From positions 246,871,981-246,935,980 of the forward strand of contig NC_084480.1 of the NCBI RefSeq assembly GCF_030035675.1: a stretch of 64,000 nt of DNA, in the 5' to 3' direction. Shown here piece by piece: positions 59,015 through 64,000 of the stretch. The position numbers and the translations under genes were made by a program. The first letter of the stretch is position 1. Every line of letters begins with the position of its first letter. This stretch comes from Rhineura floridana (taxonomy: Eukaryota > Chordata > Lepidosauria > Squamata > Rhineuridae). Below the pieces are notes generated by a model. The model was not told the origin of the DNA and did no database searches. It worked only from the letters and a program-made list of their open reading frames with translations.

Positions 59015-59130
59015 ATCGCGCCGCAGTAGAATAAATTAACGGAAAGGAGATAATAATATTTGGAAGTGTAGTGTAATTGAGTAACCCTTCTAAAAGGAGT
59101 CTGAACAACCAATAGATCTACTGAGCCTCA
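59015..59130 (-). mobile_element. APE-type LINE, 5' UTR and 5' end
   Basis: About 115 bp between the first ORF1 ATG and the boundary with the LTR-like block. With the 1.4-kb L2 removed, the element is about 6 kb, close to full length. Confidence 0.5.
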
Positions 59131-59600
59131 ATATTGGTGGTGTGGTGGAAATTCCTTCTTATACCACTTGTTGAGATGGTTCTAGCCCAGGGAATTAGTG
59201 CACACGAGACTTCCAGACAGAAAGCTAGCTTTTATTACTTACGTAGGGAGACAGCGATCACACAAGCATGTCTGCCTGAACACAGACTGAGACTCCCTTA
59301 TATACCCTCGCAACATCCAAGGACATGTGATCCCACATAGTGAATGAAAGAATTTCTATCTGCGATGTGCGCCAGAAGAGCTGTGCAGTAACCCCCCTGT
59401 TAGCTGTTAAAGTGGCGGGAGTTTTAAAGATTTACATCATCACTTCAATCACTCCACCCTTATCTCTACGTACCAGTACCCACACCCATCATGACAGTTA
59501 TGTGGAATTTTCCACATCAGTGGGATACAAGGGAAACCATATAAAATATTAAACTCATGAAATACCTCAAAACCATACATAAAAATCAGATAAACTAGTT

Positions 59601-59632
59601 AGAGACAGACAGACAGACGAACAAACAGACAG
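59601..59632. repeat. (AGAC)n microsatellite
   Basis: GACA tetranucleotide run with minor interruptions, followed by an A-rich stretch to about 59,705. Confidence 0.8.
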
Positions 59633-60676
59633 AAAACTACAAACAATTAATAAATGAAACAATAAAACAAAAAATAAAAATGCAAAATAAAATAAAAAGA
59701 TAAAGGGAATAGAACCCTAGGTCTTTATATAAATCGTTCTGCAGCAAACGGAAGGACTAAAGGACATTTAATTGTCCTATTTCCTCTAAGTAACACTGTG
59801 CTACTTAAAAGGGGAATAGAGACAGTTGAAATATCAGCACTTCATTTCATGTTTAAAATATCTGTTTAAAATCTTCACCTTGTGAACTTTTAACAGTAGC
59901 TAGTCCCAAGCACATCTCTCAGGTAGTAGCTGAAAAGTTTTGCGGACAAGACAATTCTCTGTTCCATATACTCAGAGCTCAGTGTCATCAGCACGCCCTT
60001 GTGCTATCAATCTCAGCGTTCCAGGGAGCTCCCTCCTCCACACTTGCAGTCGGATTTCTTCTTTTTTTCTTGCTTATGTTAATGGCCTTATACTCTAAAT
60101 AGGTTCTACCAGGGCTGCTGTTGTTGCAACGATATCAATATTCCCCCACTTGTTTCTCCTGAGAAGATGGGTTCCCCTGAAAAGACAGGTTCATCGGCCC
60201 TTCTGTTAGAAATTAGCAATGGTCTTCCCATGGAGGTATTCAGGTTTTTTAGTTTGGTTTTTCCCACGGAGGTATTTGAGGTTTTTTTTTTATTATTAGC
60301 TATAGAATTTCAATTAAGGCAGTACTCCTTGTCGGTGGTACTCAAAGCTGTCCTCCCTTTATCATTTGTTGCTTGACTTCCGATAAGCATGCATAGGGCT
60401 CCAGTATTATCTAGAGAGTTTCTTTTCTTTTCCTGGACTAATATTTTCTTCCAAGTATCCTCCAAAACACATAGAATATGCAACATAAAAGGAAAGAAAG
60501 AGAGAGAGACGCTGAGGGAGGATATGATATCACCAAGCTTCGGTAAACTCTCTGTTTAACCAAAGTAGCTCTCAGTCCAAGTCCTCAAACCAGAGAGAGG
60601 ATGAATATACCAAACAGCTTCTAAAATAGAGATAGCAGCCTTTCCAGTCCTGCTCCGGAGCTCTGATAGATATTCT

Positions 60677-61101
60677 CAGGGCCGGTTCTAAAGGGCGGCC
60701 AGGTGGGGCAATGGCCTGACGGCCCCTGGAGCTACAGGGGGCCCCTCAGCTGCCCTTCCACGATCCCCGGCCCCCCACCCCTCACCTACCTGTCTGCTGT
60801 CTTTTACCATTGCCCTTAATGAAGATGGCGGCCGCAGTTTCCCTAAGGTACTGAAACCCCTGCCGCCATCTTAGTTGATGGCAGAGATGTGCGCACATAG
60901 CATGCATGTGTGCCATCAACAAAGATGGCGGCGGAGGCGTCATCCCCTTAGGGAAACCATGGCCGCCATCGTCGTTAAGGGCAATGGTAAAAGACAGGTA
61001 GGTAGGGGGCGTGGGGGGGCCATGTGTGCGCGCACACACACATGCTGGGGCCCAGGGCAAGCTGATACCCAAGGGCCCTAGCATTCCTGGAGCCGGCCCT
61101 G
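60677..61101. mobile_element. hAT-type MITE, 425 bp, perfect TSD
   Basis: Flanked by a perfect 8-bp duplication, GATATTCT, at 60669-60676 and 61102-61109. Ends CAGGGCCGGTTCTA and TGGAGCCGGCCCTG are inverted mates. Long internal inverted arms (ttaccattgcccttaatgaa / ttaagggcaatggtaa; gatggcggccgcagtttccc / gggaaaccatggccgccatc) make it a near-hairpin. GC-rich, with no transposase. It sits within the LTR-fossil stretch of IMPACT intron 1. Confidence 0.92.
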
Positions 61102-61799
61102 GATATTCTCCAGTGGAACTTTGAATATGGAGAGCCTCTCTGCCCTCCAGACCACTGAGGGAAGAGTTGAACACTGAGCTTCCAAGAGTCTCAATAGCCA
61201 GTGTTAGCTTACAGCTTAAAAAAGATAGCAGCTTGTGGTTTAAAAAAGATAGCAGCCAATCTGTCAGACCTTAAAACAAACTCATAAACTCCCAAGTTCC
61301 AGCTGTATCAAAGCTTCAAACTTCAAGGGCAAGATAACGGAGTAAATGGAATTAAAAACAATTAAAATGAAAACCTTCCCAGAGCTCTAAAAAGGGATGT
61401 TACTGCTGCAGATGCCATCTCCCCCCCCCCGAAATAAGCCCCACTGAGCTCATGGGACTTAACTTTGAAGAGATATATGTAGGATTATGCTCTAACAATG
61501 AGAGCTCTGAATTAAGGCTTTCCTGGTTCAAACACTAACTCTGTTGTACACTCTATACTTGACACAACCTCTTTCTGCTTCAGTCTGCTATCTGCAATAT
61601 GGTGGCTCACCTGCTTAAATTAGATCACACTCCTTGTTTGGGTGAGAACAGTTGCACTTTTCTTTCTCTCTGATTGTGGCTCATGTACTTGATGTCTGCT
61701 TTAATACTTTTGATGTTACAGCTGAAACCTGACTACTTGTAATTAAGTCTGTAATAAAATCAGGAGGGGGAGAACCATGTTTGTGTTCTACCTTGAACT

Positions 61800-61990
61800 C
61801 CTGTTAGAGCCGAACAATAGCGGAAACAATTGCCTAGGGAAGTGGTGGGCTCTCCATGACTGGAGGTATTCAAGAGGCAGCAGGATAGCCAACTGTCAGG
61901 TTTGCTTTAACTTGGATTCCTGCATTGAGCAGGGGGTTGGACTCGATGGCCTTATAGGCCCCTTCCAACTATACGATTATATGATATAAA
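61800..61990 (+). mobile_element. CR1 LINE 3' end
   Basis: 'ggaagtggtgggctctccat', 'ggaggtattcaagaggcagc', 'gcattgagcagggggttgga' and 'ctcgatggccttataggccc' form the classic CR1 3' end, finishing in the ATACGATTATATGAT octamer-like repeats. Confidence 0.92.
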
Positions 61991-62724
61991 TGTAATTAAA
62001 AATAATAATACAGGGGCAGGCAACCTGTATGCAGCAGTCGATCTTATTACATATGGGTTACATGGAGGGTAAAATGAGGGAAGGGAATAGCAGAAAAAGA
62101 GAAGTGGGATTCCCCTGCACACACTTTGGGCTTTGTCCCCACCTGCTGTTAGTGTGTGGCCCCAACATATATATTCTGTGGCCCCAGCATATAAATTAAC
62201 CCTGAGGGAATGTGGCCTTTGACAGAAAAAGGTACTCTGGCCTTGCTGCAATATCTTGCTCCTCAATGGACACTTTGTTGTGGAGCAAACATCTTTGTTC
62301 TGATTTAGCTAAACCTTTAAAGCATAGTAGCCATACAGTTGTGCCCTGTTTGTCGTTAAACATTTTTCAGGTAAATCACTTGACGTTAACATGGCGACAC
62401 GAGTTATTTCTCATTGCCTCAGGTTTTAAACACCGGTCCATCACTTACTTTACTGAATAGATCAGTATCAGCAAAATTGTGGTTGGTCCTAGCACCCTTA
62501 CAGGACACAAGCTGTGCAGTTCTGGAAATAATGTACCCAATTTTCAGGATCAGTGTGTAAATACTGAGGGGTTATAGGACTGGGGCATAAAGGTGCAAAG
62601 ATAATCACACTGAGGTGATCCTGGAGTAGAGTTGTTGCTTTATATAACCCCCTCTTACATTGGATGAAATCAGTTTGTAGCAATTCACTGAATGCAGAAA
62701 GAGCACCGTGTATTTGGATACTGG

Positions 62725-62871
62725 CAGGGCTTTTTTTGTGACAGTACTCACTGGTACAGAGTACCAGCACCTCTTATTTTGCTGCCCATGGCAGCAATTT
62801 TCTGCTGTCATCCATGACACTTTTATCAAACATGAGTACTGGTACCTCATTTTGTACCAAAACAAGCATTG
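62725..62871. mobile_element. hAT-type MITE, 'cagggcttttttt' family, copy 2
   Basis: Ends CAGGGCTTTTTTTG and CAAAACAAGCATTG (inverted, diverged). The flanks GATACTGG (62717-62724) and GATGCTGG (62872-62879) are an 8-bp duplication with one difference. It lies about 100 bp upstream of IMPACT exon 2. Confidence 0.82.
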
Positions 62872-62976
62872 GATGCTGGTATTGAGGTAAAAGTTTCATG
62901 CCTTGTTACACTAAGTAATTTTGCCATGTAAAAGGTAGTATATGAGGTACAATACTCTTGCATCATCTTTTATTAG

Positions 62977-63105
62977 ACTGAAGAAATTGAAGCCCTGTCT
63001 GCTATATATGGTGATGAATGGTGCACCATTGATGAAGATGAGAAAATATTCTGCATTAAGATTAGTGATTGTTTGAAACAGCCTAAGTGGACTCTCTGTT
63101 TGCAG
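62977..63105 (+). CDS. IMPACT: IMPACT exon 2 (start of RWD domain)
   Basis: It is 129 bp and encodes residues 13-55: TEEIEALSAIYGDEWCTIDE, DEKIFCIKISDCLKQPKWTL, CLQ. Human has NEEIEAMAAIYGEEWCVIDD. The acceptor is tattag/ACT and the donor TTGCAG/GTAGGT, both in phase 0. It forms the first helix and strands of the RWD domain. The remaining exons, including the conserved UPF0029/YigZ-like domain, lie beyond the right edge. Confidence 0.97.
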
Positions 63106-63514
63106 GTAGGTTTGTTTCATAATCAGCTTAAAGTTTGCCACTGGATGTCTCAGCTTGGTATCATAGAACCTAAATAGAGCACTATTTTGTGAAGTCAAAT
63201 CTGGCCTTTGATAGACTTTTTTAAAATTCAAAATATTACTGTTAATTCTGCACCCCCTCCAGTAATTTTCTTTCAAAGGGTATCGTGAAACTAGTTTTGT
63301 GAACCCTAGCTGGGGTTCAGGGTTGTTACCCTGTCAGTTTAAGGAAAAAGTCAAAAATTGCACTTGGTAGATGAAAATTCTGGTCTATGTCTTTTTTTAA
63401 AAAAAAATGGTTTCAGAACTGGCCTTCATTTGGAATGCATAGAATTTGCATAAGAGAGATGGTTGAACTGGAAGTATTGCTTTGTCTCTTACATTATGTT
63501 GGTGTTGCATGGAA

Positions 63515-63705
63515 ACCCTATAGCTGAGTGATAGAGCATCTGCCTTGCCTGCAGAAGGTCCCAGGTTCAATTCCTGGTCTCTTCAGGTATAGCTAGGAGA
63601 GAAGCCAGCCTGAAATCCAGGAGATCAGCTGCCAGTCAGTGTTGATAATACTGAGCTAGTTGGACCAATGGTCTGACTCAGTATAAGGCAGCTTCCTATT
63701 TTCCT
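63515..63705 (+). mobile_element. tRNA-derived SINE
   Basis: 'tagctgagtgatagagcatc', 'ccaggttcaattcctggtct' (B-box), then 'actgagctagttggaccaat' and 'agtataaggcagcttcctat'. A full-length plus-strand copy in IMPACT intron 2, same family as 3593-3782. Confidence 0.88.
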
Positions 63706-64000
63706 ACGTCTAAGTTAAATGTGAAATAAGTTATTTACTGTAAATAGTTTCATGATTTTTGGGGGTGTCGAGTATTCAACGTTTGTTTCAAACCATTTTT
63801 GTTTAGTGAAAAGCAAGTTAACTATAGCTTGAAGATACATGTCAAGGTGGCACATGCAGGCTCCAATTGGTTGTTTTAGAGTTGCATAATTTTTATTTAA
63901 AAAAAATCAAAACTTTGTAGGGTAGTATTTTTGTTTTCTCAAATGGATTTCAATGTTTGCAAGCTAGTTCTGGAGTTCTGGCTCATCATGTTTGTGCCTC
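63706..64000 (+). other. IMPACT intron 2, continues off right edge
   Basis: AT-rich intronic sequence; nothing further recognised. Confidence 0.5.

Larger units (their letters stand above)
59135..61380 (-). mobile_element. LTR-retroelement fossil (ERV-like), minus strand, fragmentary
   Basis: 59,135-59,560 looks like one long terminal repeat read on the minus strand: a promoter-like 'tatataag' at about 59,300 and an AATAAA signal near 59,235, followed by a short R/U5-like end. Sequence to the right, up to about 61,380, may be the remains of its internal region. It contains no recognisable gag or pol frame and is interrupted by a hAT MITE. No second LTR was found. It is a broken fossil; family and age are not resolved, but it is older than the MITE inserted in it. 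Confidence 0.4.

Overview
The window is from a vertebrate nuclear genome, almost certainly a squamate reptile (lizard or snake). The host exons give IMPACT and OSBPL1A, a neighbouring pair that is also divergently arranged on human chromosome 18. The repeats fit squamates: CR1 and L2 LINEs, an RTE/BovB LINE together with Sauria SINEs, tRNA-derived SINEs with the 'ctcagtggtagagcatctgc' type of A-box region, and many hAT-type MITEs. The exact species cannot be read from the sequence.

Layout. 1-43.6 kb lies in OSBPL1A, on the minus strand. Fourteen coding exons were traced between 33,628 and 6,432. They splice in frame into the first 429 residues of ORP1L: three ankyrin repeats, a complete PH domain and the start of the linker. 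The rest of the gene (FFAT motif, sterol-binding ORD) lies off the left edge. The CpG-rich promoter and probable non-coding exon 1 are at about 43.0-43.8 kb. A divergent intergenic stretch of about 7 kb (43.8-50.6 kb) holds an L2 tail, a BovB fragment and a 5'-truncated L2. IMPACT starts at 50,966 on the plus strand, and its second exon is at 62,977-63,105. Its first intron, about 12 kb, is mostly transposon: a near-complete minus-strand APE-type LINE (about 51.76-59.13 kb) split by a plus-strand L2, then an LTR-type fossil carrying a hAT MITE.

The most distinctive elements are: (i) an L1-like element of 1,858 bp at 8,588-10,445, with an intact 207-codon ORF1, no ORF2, a poly-A tail and a perfect 18-bp target-site duplication; (ii) a GC-AG intron in the PH-domain part of OSBPL1A; (iii) a BovB LINE and Sauria SINEs in one window that share the same 3' tail, two of the SINEs with perfect target-site duplications; (iv) several MITEs whose exact ends are fixed by perfect 8-bp or TA duplications. 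No operon, CRISPR array or other prokaryote-type system is present.

Limits. Exon calls rest on recognising the human proteins from memory and on splice-site and phase consistency. Repeat family names are by recognition and were not searched against a library. Non-coding exon 1 and the transcription starts are inferred.
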